Of a stretch of DNA of 64,000 nucleotides, positions 43,598-51,497 are shown one piece after another. The stretch is from Trichococcus collinsii (GTDB lineage: Bacteria > Bacillota > Bacilli > Lactobacillales > Aerococcaceae). The DNA lies in assembly GCF_900107505.1 (NCBI RefSeq), contig NZ_FNQH01000003.1, forward strand, positions 496,001 to 560,000, given 5' to 3'. Numbering within the stretch: position 1 is the first letter of the stretch; every line of letters starts with the position of its first letter. Below the pieces are notes generated by a model. It ran no database searches. It was given only the letters and a program-made list of their open reading frames with translations, and was not told the origin of the DNA. A program made the translations under genes and the position numbers.

Positions 43598-46513
43598 ATG
43601 AAGATTGTTCAAAAAAAATACCTAAGAACTTATATCGCTTTATCAAGCATGGCCGCAAGCTTCCTTGTCGGAAACAAAGTCGCTTTTGCTGAAGAGGAAG
43701 CTTCTGCAGTTTCGGTGCCGACCGAAGCGACAAATCCAACGCTCCCTTTGGGAACAGCGGAGGAACCTGCGGTATCGGCAGAACTTTTAAAGGATGAGGA
43801 AATAGTTGCTGTTGCGGAAAACAACTTGCCGGTTAAAGCCGAAACCATTCTGGATGAGGGGATTTATGGAACCAATCAGCTTTCAGGAACGACTGAACCA
43901 AATGCGTATGTAGTTGTTTGTGCAGGAGAGAGCAAAGTTGGCGAGCAAACCGCAGATGAAGCCGGAATTTTTAGGGTTGCATTGGCGAGTGTTCCTGAAG
44001 GGACGACGGTTTTGCAGGTGAAAGTCTATAAGGATGCTACCCAAACAATCTTGTTGAGCGAGTCGGATTGGCTTCTGCCCTCAGCGGAAGGAACTGAAGA
44101 GGAGGCAGCTGTGGATGCGGAAGACCCGCATGCAATCCCAAGTGAACCATCTTCACCGGTTGGGGAGAAACCTGCAACGGATTCGGACCCTGAGGTGGAG
44201 TTTGGAACCGAAGACAGCAGCGCTGAACCAATCGGAGAGACCAATCCGGAATCGGCTGATGCTGAAGAAACGGCTCAAGCCCCTATGATGACAGCAACTG
44301 CCGCTGCCGTCGAGGAAGCGAAAGGGACTTGGTATTATTACGTCCAGTCCGGCGATACGCTGCAGAAGATCGCCACTCACTACAGCACGGATGTCGCCAG
44401 CCTGACGCGCTGGAACAGTTTGACGAGCACCCTCATCAATATCGGGCAGCTGCTGAGCGTCAACGGCACGAATGCCTATACGGAGATCGACAAGGAGACG
44501 CGGACATTCGCCACGAAGGCGGAATTTGTGAACTATCTTGGGAAATACGCTACTGAAATCGGCAACGACTACAATCTCTACGCCTCGGTAATGATAGCCC
44601 AAGCATCGCTGGAGACAGCCTACGGTACCAGCAAGCTCAGTACGGTCGGCAACAATCTCTTCGGCATCAAAGGTTCCTACGATGGGAATTCTATCGTGAT
44701 GCGCACATGGGAGGAAGAAAGCGACGGGTCAATCATCTGGATTGATGCTTTTTTCAGGCTGTATCCTTCCTATTATGAATCGATGATCGATTATGCGGAA
44801 AAACTGCGTAATGGCGTCAGTTGGGATCCGAATTATTACAAAGGGACTTGGAAGGAAAATACGACCAGTTACCAGGATGCCACGCTGTATTTGACTGGGC
44901 GTTATGCGACTGATTCTTCCTATTATATCAAGCTGAATGCCATTATCAGCGCCTATGATCTGACTAAATTCGATGGGCCGAAAACAGTGGCCGTGAATTA
45001 CAACGCAATCGTATCGTCCACAAACTTCTCGATCGACAGTCTGCCTTGGGGGACGATCGGTTACAAATATTTGGAGCCTTGTTCGAACTACTACGGCAAG
45101 GAAGTCGCGGTCACGAAGCAAACTGTTGATGGACAATACGCGCTTATTTTCTGCGCCGGCAAGGAATTGGGTTGGGTCGACATGGATGCGCTGAAGACCT
45201 TTTCCACCGTTCCAGCCAGCTACACATTACCTATCATGAACAGCGGTTACTCGATCGATTCATTGCCATGGGGAGAACCGGGCTATGTTCCTATCGCTGA
45301 TACAGCGGCTTACTACGGGAAATTGGCGACTGTTATCCGGGAAACGGCAAATGGTATCTATGCCGAAATTTCGGTCGACGGTGTGAAACTGGGCTGGATC
45401 GACAAGCGGGCTTTCAATGCGTCTTTCCCTAGCTACAATGCGGTCATCCGCAAGGGAAACTACTCGATCGACAGCTTGCCTTGGGGGACTTCCGGCTATC
45501 GGACGCTTGACTGGAGCAGCTCTTATGTCGGCAAGTCCGTCACTGTGATCGGTAAATCGGCGGACGGTGCTTACTTATGCTTGGCTTATAACGGCTCACC
45601 GTTGGGCTGGGTTGACTACCGCGCTTTTGAAAGCTTCGATGCCACTGCCGTTTCTTATACGGCGATCGTTTCAGGCACAAATTTTTCGATCGACAGCCAG
45701 CCGTGGGGTGAAGCGGGTTATGTTTATCTGGATTCATCCGCGAATTATTATGGCAAAGAAGTTTTGGTGACCCGCAAAACGGCAAATGGTGCGTACGCAT
45801 ATATTACGCTTGATGGGAAGCCGTTGGGGTGGATCGACAGCAGAGGGCTACAGAATTTTTCGACAGTCGCGGTGAATTACAGCCTGCCGATCATGAACGG
45901 CAATTATTCGATTGACAGCTTGCCATGGGGTGAGCCAGGTTTCGTCAAGTTCTCCGATGCAGCGGCTTATTTCGGGAATTTAGCTACTGTGCTGCGGGAA
46001 AGTGCGAACGGTGCCTACGCGGAAATCGCCATCGACGGTCAACGGATTGGCTGGATCGACAAACGGGCCTTCAGCAATGCGCGCCAAGTTTCCTATTACG
46101 CCGGAATCTCAGGCCAAAATTATTCGATCGACAGCCTGCCATGGGGAACAACCGGGTATCAACAGTTGGACAGCACGAACAATTATTTGGGTAGCCTCGT
46201 GAAGGTCGTAGCGGAATCCACTGACGGGAATTACAAGCTGGTTCAGTTGAACGGCCAGAACTTGGGTTGGGTCGACTACCGTGCTTTGGCAGCTTTGAAT
46301 ACAAAAGCGGTGAATTACGTCTCCACTATCCGCTCGGTCGGCTATTCAATCGATAGTTTGCCGTGGGGCACGCCGGGCTTCACGATGCTGGGCCTGACCA
46401 GTTCCTACCTGAATACATCTGTTCAGGTCATTCAGGAATCGGCGGACGGCTACTATGCGCTTGTGACGCTGAATGGCAAAACACTAGGCTGGGTCGACAA
46501 GCGGTGTTTCTGA
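43598..46513 (+). CDS. Secreted glucosaminidase with LysM and seven GW modules
   Basis: 971 residues. Signal peptide (about 1-31, ending VAFAEEE); a beta-rich Ig-like domain near 85-165 (GTNQLSGTTEPNAYVVV); an acidic linker; one LysM (YYVQSGDTLQKIATHYSTDV, near 248-295); a glucosaminidase domain of PF01832 type (about 305-455) with ASVMIAQASLETAYGTSKL holding the catalytic Glu and NNLFGIKGSY; then seven GW modules from about 465, each with a SIDSLPWG-like core and LGWVD end. It hydrolyses the GlcNAc-MurNAc bond and is held by LysM on peptidoglycan and GW on teichoic acids, like Atl or AtlA autolysins. GGAGGGG lies before the ATG. Its GW modules differ in sequence from those of the amidase upstream (SIDSLPWG against INTQPWG). 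Confidence 0.94.
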   Translation: MKIVQKKYLRTYIALSSMAASFLVGNKVAFAEEEASAVSVPTEATNPTLPLGTAEEPAVSAELLKDEEIVAVAENNLPVKAETILDEGIYGTNQLSGTTEPNAYVVVCAGESKVGEQTADEAGIFRVALASVPEGTTVLQVKVYKDATQTILLSESDWLLPSAEGTEEEAAVDAEDPHAIPSEPSSPVGEKPATDSDPEVEFGTEDSSAEPIGETNPESADAEETAQAPMMTATAAAVEEAKGTWYYYVQSGDTLQKIATHYSTDVASLTRWNSLTSTLINIGQLLSVNGTNAYTEIDKETRTFATKAEFVNYLGKYATEIGNDYNLYASVMIAQASLETAYGTSKLSTVGNNLFGIKGSYDGNSIVMRTWEEESDGSIIWIDAFFRLYPSYYESMIDYAEKLRNGVSWDPNYYKGTWKENTTSYQDATLYLTGRYATDSSYYIKLNAIISAYDLTKFDGPKTVAVNYNAIVSSTNFSIDSLPWGTIGYKYLEPCSNYYGKEVAVTKQTVDGQYALIFCAGKELGWVDMDALKTFSTVPASYTLPIMNSGYSIDSLPWGEPGYVPIADTAAYYGKLATVIRETANGIYAEISVDGVKLGWIDKRAFNASFPSYNAVIRKGNYSIDSLPWGTSGYRTLDWSSSYVGKSVTVIGKSADGAYLCLAYNGSPLGWVDYRAFESFDATAVSYTAIVSGTNFSIDSQPWGEAGYVYLDSSANYYGKEVLVTRKTANGAYAYITLDGKPLGWIDSRGLQNFSTVAVNYSLPIMNGNYSIDSLPWGEPGFVKFSDAAAYFGNLATVLRESANGAYAEIAIDGQRIGWIDKRAFSNARQVSYYAGISGQNYSIDSLPWGTTGYQQLDSTNNYLGSLVKVVAESTDGNYKLVQLNGQNLGWVDYRALAALNTKAVNYVSTIRSVGYSIDSLPWGTPGFTMLGLTSSYLNTSVQVIQESADGYYALVTLNGKTLGWVDKRCF

Positions 46514-46523
46514 TAGTGTAATG

Positions 46524-46566
46524 AAAAAAATCTCCAGCAGGCACCCGCTTGCCGGAGATTTTTTGC
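46524..46566. terminator. Terminator shared by the glucosaminidase and zinT genes
   Basis: AATCTCC (46529-46535) pairs with GGAGATT (46554-46560), with a second GC-rich stem inside; an A run precedes and a T run follows, so it can serve both convergent genes. Confidence 0.85.
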
Positions 46567-46611
46567 TTATTTTTGTGACAGATCGTCAGCTCCGGGTGAT
46601 CCACTATCAGA

Positions 46612-47310
46612 TCAATGATGCAACATCTCCTCAACAATTTCATCCCCGTCCATCCCGGCTGGGTAAAAAGTCGGCCAGTTTTCCATCTCCTCAAGGAGCT
46701 TTGCGTGGCTATCATCTCCTAGATAAATGTGGAAATGGGCGGAAGCGGTGGGTTCGATGATATGGTCACTGAACTGGACGTACTTCGGTGTATTTTGGGT
46801 ATCATCCATGCATTCGAACAAGTAGCGGACACCTTTTTTGCCGGATTCGTAGGTCAGAATCTGATAGCCGCTGTAAGCGTAAGAGCCGGTGCGTGTGGTA
46901 TCGCCTTCGTAGAACGTGATGGAATCGCCGGTAATCGTAAGGCCGGTAAAGGTTGATTCGTAGCCGATCGTGTAGTATTCCTTGTATTCTTCTGCGGTCT
47001 TTTCGCCAGTTTCTTCGGCTTTTTCTGAGAACACGCTGTCAAGTGTACCATCCAGCAGGTAAGGGTAGACCGATTGCCATTCTCCTTCCCAGTCGCTCAA
47101 AGCGCGATCGGCAACTTGGCTGTCCTCAAAAATGCCGTTGGCGGCATCAATGGTAGCTTGGTTCTGTAGGTTGACGGGTTCTAACGTGATTTCGGCAGTA
47201 GTACTCGATTCTGCAGTTTCTTCGGTTTCCGGATCGGACTGGCAAGCCGCCAAACTCAAAACGAGCAGACTGCCGATCATCCATCGGAATATTCTATATT
47301 TTTTCTTCAT
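46612..47310 (-). CDS. zinT: ZinT-family zinc-binding lipoprotein
   Basis: 232 residues. A lipoprotein signal (KKKYRIFRWMIGSLLVLSL, lipobox LAAC with Cys 23) leads to a Thr/Glu-rich spacer and a ZinT/YodA domain: DWEGEWQSVYPYL at its start and HFHIYLGDDSHAKLLEE followed by NWPTFYP near its end, with the metal-binding His pair of HFH. ZinT proteins capture zinc outside the cell and hand it to an ABC transporter. The start at 47310 follows CAGGAGGAC; longer frames upstream run through the promoter and Zur-like box. Regulation by Zur is supported by the box at 47339-47359. No transporter gene is adjacent. Confidence 0.92.
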   Translation of the reverse strand: MKKKYRIFRWMIGSLLVLSLAACQSDPETEETAESSTTAEITLEPVNLQNQATIDAANGIFEDSQVADRALSDWEGEWQSVYPYLLDGTLDSVFSEKAEETGEKTAEEYKEYYTIGYESTFTGLTITGDSITFYEGDTTRTGSYAYSGYQILTYESGKKGVRYLFECMDDTQNTPKYVQFSDHIIEPTASAHFHIYLGDDSHAKLLEEMENWPTFYPAGMDGDEIVEEMLHH

Positions 47311-47338
47311 TTTGTCCTCCTGAAAAATAAATAGTGGC

Positions 47339-47359
47339 AAATCGAAATGATTACGTTTT
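47339..47359 (-). promoter_or_regulatory. Zur-like operator of zinT
   Basis: On the plus strand AAATCGAAAT-G-ATTACGTTTT, a near-perfect 10-1-10 palindrome. The Bacillus Zur consensus is AAATCGTAAT-N-ATTACGATTT, so 19 of 21 positions agree. It lies just downstream of the zinT -10 element, around the likely transcription start, where bound Zur would block RNA polymerase when zinc is plentiful. Confidence 0.8.
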
Positions 47360-47361
47360 GT

Positions 47362-47391
47362 ATTATTGCATAGTTGTGTGAGGACTGTCAA
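47362..47391 (-). promoter_or_regulatory. Promoter of zinT
   Basis: On the minus strand TTGACA (47391-47386), an 18-base spacer ending TGC, then AATAAT (47367-47362): a consensus -35 and an extended -10. Confidence 0.75.
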
Positions 47392-47447
47392 CAATAAATG
47401 AAATGATTTTGTCAATCTAAAGTCAGGATTATGATTGTAAACAACAT

Positions 47448-47485
47448 AAAAAAAGACGCACACCAGTCCGATTACTGGGTGCGTC
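47448..47485 (-). terminator. Terminator ending the structured RNA
   Basis: GACGCAC.CCAGT (47455-47467) pairs with ACTGG.TGCGTC (47474-47485); seven A residues at 47448-47454 are a T7 run in the minus direction. Confidence 0.88.
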
Positions 47486-47815
47486 CATATTTTTCGATGG
47501 CTAGCTTCACGGGTTAGCCCTTCGGAAAAGTGATATAAGGAACCTCTTGTCTCTGCGAGCCAAGACATACTATTCGACTAACCTGCTGACGCAGGAAGTC
47601 TCTCAGCAATTGCGCTCTACGATGCTCAGTTGCATGGGAGTCTTAGGGATTCATCCCTTAGAGTCCCAGTACAAGGTGACCGTAGGGAACGTTGCGAGGT
47701 CAGATTTCCTAAATTGTCATGACTCTTGCGATTTCAATCGCTTAGAGGCATGATACACTTGACCATTTAGGTCACAGTGTTTCCTTATTCAGGGCTGAAC
47801 GAACCCGTTCCGCTT
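47448..47815 (-). ncRNA. Unidentified structured RNA, about 370 nt
   Basis: Non-coding, rich in stems. Hairpins seen (plus coordinates): ACACT.GACC/GGTC.AGTGT at 47755-47780; TCATG-CTCT-GCGAT paired with ATCGC-AGAG-CATGA at 47717-47753; GGGAGTCT...AGAGTCCC with inner AGGGAT/ATCCCT at 47636-47667; CCTGC/GCAGG at 47582-47595; GGCTA/TAGCC at 47499-47519; and a strong terminator at 47448-47485. A TATAAT on the minus strand (47827-47822) overlaps the azoR stop codon and would start the RNA near 47815, though no -35 is seen. I looked for hallmarks of tmRNA (tRNA-like end, tag frame), RNase P (GAGGAAAGTC) and SRP RNA and did not find them; 6S RNA is not excluded. The strand is inferred from the terminator T run. 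Confidence 0.6.
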
Positions 47816-47822
47816 TTCTTTA

Positions 47823-48449
47823 TTATAAAGATTTGGCTAGTGCTTCTACTTTTGCTAAGCCTTCTTCGATAATTGCTGCTGCTTGATCAGGAGCTGCTGC
47901 GTGTCCTTCGATGATGACTTCGCCGATGATTTCCATTCCGAATACGCCAGCAAATACGTTGCGCATGTAGTTGACGCCCATGTCCATTGGAGCCATTTCA
48001 GGAGAGGAGTAGTTGCCGCCGCGTGCATTCAGAAGGATGACTTTCTTTTCAGGCATCAAAGCAACCATTGTGCCTGTTTCATCATATTTGAAAGCAAAGC
48101 CGGCTGCAAAGATGTAGTCGATGAATGTTTGCAATTTAGCCGGGATCGTCAAGTTCCACAATGGGAAGGCGAATACGATCACGTCAGCAGCAGTCACTGC
48201 ATCCATTGCTTTTTGTTTTGCTGCCAAAAGGCGTGTTTCGATGTCGGTCAATTCTTCGCCCACAGCCATTTTGCCGTATGCGCCGAAAAGATCTTGGCCC
48301 AAGTAAGGCATGTCTTCTGAAAAGACATTGTAGGTTGTTACATTCAAATCTTTATTTTCTTTAGCTGCTGCCAAAAAAGTTTCGTACATTTTTGAAGAAA
48401 TTGCTTCTTCTGCTGGTCTGTTGTTTCCTTTTACTACTAAAACATTCAT
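47823..48449 (-). CDS. azoR: FMN-dependent NADH-azoreductase
   Basis: 208 residues, flavodoxin-like fold. VLVVKGNNRPAEEAISSKMY binds FMN phosphate; FAFPLWNLTIPAKLQTFIDY is the hallmark of AzoR (PxWN-xx-P); NARGGNYSS is the second FMN loop. These enzymes reduce quinones and azo compounds with two electrons and protect from thiol-reactive electrophiles. GGAGGAAAACAC stands before ATG. Its promoter region holds the inverted repeat ACTTAC-GTAAGT at 48494-48510. The stop codon overlaps a TATAAT that may start the structured RNA downstream. Confidence 0.94.
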   Translation of the reverse strand: MNVLVVKGNNRPAEEAISSKMYETFLAAAKENKDLNVTTYNVFSEDMPYLGQDLFGAYGKMAVGEELTDIETRLLAAKQKAMDAVTAADVIVFAFPLWNLTIPAKLQTFIDYIFAAGFAFKYDETGTMVALMPEKKVILLNARGGNYSSPEMAPMDMGVNYMRNVFAGVFGMEIIGEVIIEGHAAAPDQAAAIIEEGLAKVEALAKSL

Positions 48450-48493
48450 GTGTTTTCCTCCACTAATTGTATATTTGATGCGGTTTTTGGTTC

Positions 48494-48518
48494 ACTTACC
48501 GCATGTAAGTACAGTATA
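48494..48518 (-). promoter_or_regulatory. azoR promoter with an inverted-repeat operator
   Basis: On the minus strand a TATACT -10 (48518-48513) is followed at once by ACTTAC-N5-GTAAGT (48510-48494), a perfect 6-bp inverted repeat at the expected transcription start. In Bacillus, azoR-type genes are repressed by MarR/DUF24 (HxlR) regulators such as YodB that bind TTACT/AGTAA palindromes. The assignment to that class is inferred; no regulator gene is adjacent. Confidence 0.55.
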
Positions 48519-48645
48519 ACATCTCGGCTTCGAAATATATATATACGAAATGCTCATAAAATTAAACAATTTGAATTTTTGTAACATTTGCTCTAACATA
48601 GTAAGGAATATTGCGATAGTCTCGAAACAATGGGAGTGAATGTTT

Positions 48646-49803
48646 ATGCAAAAATCCGGCCAAAGCCAACGGATCGAAATCTTTGACGGCATGCGGGGAT
48701 TAGCCTCGGTCATTGTCATGATTTTCCACATGGCGGTCTGGACAGTTTATGGTTACAGTGCCAATGAATACAAAATCTTTGCCAATTCCTTTTGGAGGGT
48801 GGCGGCGCAGACGCCATTAAAAATAATCTGGGGCGGCAATGAAGCGGTTTTGGTTTTCTACATCATCGGCGGTTTCGTCCTGGCGCGGCCGTATCTGAGT
48901 GGTCGCAAACTGGACTTCAAGCCGTTCATCATCAAACGTTGGATCCGCCTGATGCTGCCTTATGTGCTTGTCATCGCGGTGACGGTCATCCTGATTGCGC
49001 TGTTCGGAGCATTGAAACATGATACGATCGATTTGAGCGGTTCGTTCAATGTTAAATGGAAAAGGGTACCGAATGCGCTGGAGATGCTGCTATATTTTCT
49101 CGGGTATGACTACAATCTGAATATACTGAGCGGCGCCTTCTGGAGCATGGTCCAGGAATGGCGCTTATCCTTCATCCTGCCTTTCGTAGCAGTGGCTCTT
49201 CACCGCAATCGGACAAGGAAAGTACTCGGATATTATACTGTCATGCAGTTGGGGATCGAGGCATTGACGAACTGGGGAATGCAGAGCGATACGACTTGGT
49301 TGGCTCAGCTGTCGGAGTCGCTCAACCGGACCAATTATTATGCGATTTTTTTTGTGATGGGGGCGGTGCTGGCGAAGCATCTTCCAGTCATCAGGACCTT
49401 TGTACAGGGACATCGCCGTTTCCGGATCCTATCGGCCTGGGCGATTCCGTTCTTGATTCCGAGCCAGTGGATTCTGGCGGCGCTTGGTTTGTCTTTCCGC
49501 GTGCGGCATACGCTTTTGCTGACGGGGTTGGGCATCATTTTGTTCCTTTTGTTGTGTTTGGAGTCGCCGCGTTTGACGGCGTTTTTCAAATCGAAACCGC
49601 TGCTGCTCTTGGGAAAGCTGTCCTTCAGCCTGTACCTGACGCACACGACATCGATCGTCCTCTTTGTGACGTTACTCGGCCAGATCATCCCGCCCGAAAT
49701 GGCCCTGTTGCTATCGCCGCTGTTCGCTTTGCCGGTGGCGTACTTGTGGCAGAAGTACGTCGAAACGCGATGCCTCGGTTTGCTGAAACATTTCAAGAAA
49801 TAG
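48646..49803 (+). CDS. Acyltransferase 3 family membrane protein (OafA/YrhL-like)
   Basis: 385 residues with about ten membrane segments. RIEIFDGMRGLASVIVMIFH contains the R-(x)n-H pair that marks the family. These proteins move acetyl or succinyl groups from the cytoplasm onto surface sugars or peptidoglycan. ATG 48646 is 9 bases after GGGAGTGA; the ATG at 48640 is too close to it. Without the C-terminal SGNH domain seen in OatA-like proteins, it is the single-domain form. A partial SGNH-like gene is at the far end of the window. It may acetylate one of the polymers made nearby, a possible substrate for the secreted deacetylase protein. Confidence 0.85.
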   Translation: MQKSGQSQRIEIFDGMRGLASVIVMIFHMAVWTVYGYSANEYKIFANSFWRVAAQTPLKIIWGGNEAVLVFYIIGGFVLARPYLSGRKLDFKPFIIKRWIRLMLPYVLVIAVTVILIALFGALKHDTIDLSGSFNVKWKRVPNALEMLLYFLGYDYNLNILSGAFWSMVQEWRLSFILPFVAVALHRNRTRKVLGYYTVMQLGIEALTNWGMQSDTTWLAQLSESLNRTNYYAIFFVMGAVLAKHLPVIRTFVQGHRRFRILSAWAIPFLIPSQWILAALGLSFRVRHTLLLTGLGIILFLLLCLESPRLTAFFKSKPLLLLGKLSFSLYLTHTTSIVLFVTLLGQIIPPEMALLLSPLFALPVAYLWQKYVETRCLGLLKHFKK

Positions 49804-49877
49804 ACGGCCAACCTTCGTTAAGTATGATACGATAAAAGAAAGCTAAGAATTCTGAAAGAACACGCAGGGGTGGACAC

Positions 49878-50852
49878 ATGTCAAAAGATGTCATTTCCAT
49901 CATCGTTCCTTGCCACAACGAGGAAGAGATGGTGCCGATTTTTTATAAAGAGATCGCCGCGGTCAGCGACCAACTGACAGATGCCGCATTCGAACTGATT
50001 TTCGTGAATGACGGCTCTAAGGATGCCACATTGGCGGAACTGAAGCGGCTGGCCGCGCTGGATGAGCGCGTGCATTACCTTTCCTTTTCGCGCAACTTCG
50101 GCAAAGAAGCGGCGATGGTGGCGGGACTGCGCCACGCGACCGGGGATTATATTGCCGTGATGGATTCGGATCTTCAGGACCCACCGGCTATGCTGGTGGA
50201 GATGGTTGCCCTGATTCGTACAGGCGAATACGATTGCATTGGCACAAAAAGGCTTGACCGTAAAGGAGAGCCGCCGATCCGCTCCTTTTTCGCGCGCCAG
50301 TTCTATCATCTTATCAACCGCATCTCCGCTACCGAGATTGTCGACGGCGCCCGGGATTTCCGCTTGATGACGCGCCAGATGGTCGATGCGGTGCTTGAGA
50401 TGACCGAATATAACAGGTTTTCGAAAGTAATCTTCAGCTGGGTCGGCTTCGAGACGAAGTACCTTTCCTACGAAAATCAGGAACGCGTCGCCGGCAAAAC
50501 GACTTGGTCGTTCTGGAGCCTGTTCAAATATTCGCTGGACGGGATTGCGGCCTTTTCCGAGGCACCGTTGGCGATTGCCGCCTTTACCGGCTTCCTGTCG
50601 TTCGCGCTCGCGATTTTGGCAGCCTTGATTCTGACCGTTCGGACGTTGGTTTTCGGAAATGAAACTTCTGGTTGGACTTCGCTCATCGTTATCATTTTAG
50701 GGATGGGCGGCTTACAGTTGCTTTGCCTAGGGATCCTCGGAAAATACCTGGGGAAAACCTTCATGGAGACGAAGCGACGTCCACTCTACATTTTGAAGGA
50801 GACGGATGTTGACTTGCCGACTGACCGCAGGAAGGGGCAGGACGATGACTAA
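49878..50852 (+). CDS. Undecaprenyl-phosphate glycosyltransferase (GtrB/CsbB-like GT2), second copy
   Basis: 324 residues, same length as the paralogue at 34152. ISIIVPCHNEEEMVPIFYKE, VNDGSKDATL and VMDSDLQDPPAML (DxD) are followed by two membrane segments near the C-terminus and the FMETKRRPLYIL tail. CGCAGGGGTGG stands before the ATG. Much of the sequence is identical to the first copy, but GC content is higher and synonymous codons differ, so the duplication is old or one copy was acquired. It pairs with a GtrA-like gene but no YfhO follows, so it may feed the YfhO or GT-C proteins upstream with another sugar. Confidence 0.92.
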   Translation: MSKDVISIIVPCHNEEEMVPIFYKEIAAVSDQLTDAAFELIFVNDGSKDATLAELKRLAALDERVHYLSFSRNFGKEAAMVAGLRHATGDYIAVMDSDLQDPPAMLVEMVALIRTGEYDCIGTKRLDRKGEPPIRSFFARQFYHLINRISATEIVDGARDFRLMTRQMVDAVLEMTEYNRFSKVIFSWVGFETKYLSYENQERVAGKTTWSFWSLFKYSLDGIAAFSEAPLAIAAFTGFLSFALAILAALILTVRTLVFGNETSGWTSLIVIILGMGGLQLLCLGILGKYLGKTFMETKRRPLYILKETDVDLPTDRRKGQDDD

Positions 50853-51243
50853 ACTGATGGCCCAAGTGATGAAATTCGGACTTGTCGGTGTCGTGGCGAC
50901 GGTGCTGGATTTTCTGATTCTTTATATTTTGGCCGATTTCATCGGCCTGCATTATTTGACGGCCGCTGCGCTGGCATTCGTGGCGGCGACGCTGTTCAAT
51001 TATGCGGCGAGCATGCGCTACGTGTTCACGAGCCGCTTCGGTGAAGCCGAGAAGCGTCAGGAGTTGCTTTTGTTTGTCACCCTCAGCGTCATCGGCTTGG
51101 GCTTGAACCAAGTGCTGATGTGGCTATTCGTGGATCAAGTGGAATTATACTATCTGGTTGCGAAGGTTGCTGCCACCGTGTTCGTTATGGCTTGGAATTT
51201 CATTTCGAGGAAAATCTGGCTGGAGGATAAAAAGGTTGGATAA
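50845..51243 (+). CDS. GtrA-family membrane protein, second copy
   Basis: 132 residues, four membrane segments. FGLVGVVATVLDFLILY, FNYAASMRYVF and WNFISRKIWLE match the GtrA at 35123. ATG 50845 overlaps the gtrB stop by 8 bases and follows AAGGGGCAGG; the longer TTG start at 50806 lies well inside gtrB and is unlikely. Probable flippase for undecaprenyl-phosphate-sugar. Confidence 0.9.
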   Translation: MTKLMAQVMKFGLVGVVATVLDFLILYILADFIGLHYLTAAALAFVAATLFNYAASMRYVFTSRFGEAEKRQELLLFVTLSVIGLGLNQVLMWLFVDQVELYYLVAKVAATVFVMAWNFISRKIWLEDKKVG

Positions 51244-51266
51244 AAAAACGCGGTTTGGATCCGGAA

Positions 51267-51395
51267 CTCCGGCGACAGCATGCTTCCCCTTAGCTGGAGC
51301 TAACATCCGAATGTCTACTCCGGTGAGCCGCTTTTCGCCGGAGCAACGAGTTCAATCGCGTCCGCTCCTCCGACGAAGACTTCCTTCCCCGGAGG
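51267..51395. repeat. Intergenic palindrome cluster C (CTCCGG...CCGGAG units)
   Basis: CTCCGG 51267-51272 with a degenerate CTGGAG 51294-51299; CTCCGG 51318-51323 with CCGGAG 51338-51343; CCTCCG 51367-51372 with CGGAGG 51390-51395 around ACGAAGACTTCC. Three units at about 50-base spacing between a gtrA-like gene and a two-way terminator. Confidence 0.75.
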
Positions 51396-51433
51396 AACCG
51401 CTCCGTTTATCCAGCAGGCATCACGTATATAAG

Positions 51434-51478
51434 AAAAAACGAATGCGGCTTCTTTCGGAACAGCCGCATTCGTTTTTT
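51434..51478. terminator. Bidirectional terminator between gtrA-like and SDR genes
   Basis: AAAAAACGAATGCGGCT (51434-51450) pairs perfectly with AGCCGCATTCGTTTTTT (51462-51478). Confidence 0.92.
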
Positions 51479-51497
51479 CTGTGACAGTAAGCTTGTT

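Noticed and set aside
40520-46510. Tandem repeats in the two autolysin genes as a possible repeat element or CRISPR-like array
   Set aside because: They are in-frame protein modules of the GW type, with conserved protein motifs and diverged DNA.
47547-47753. 68-codon plus-strand frame
   Set aside because: It lies wholly inside the hairpin-rich stretch called as structured RNA, and has no ribosome site.
47448-47815. tmRNA, RNase P RNA or SRP RNA as the identity of the structured RNA
   Set aside because: No tRNA-like end or tag frame, no GAGGAAAGTC core, and no SRP Alu or domain IV motif could be found; 6S RNA remains possible but was not supported by a clear central bubble.
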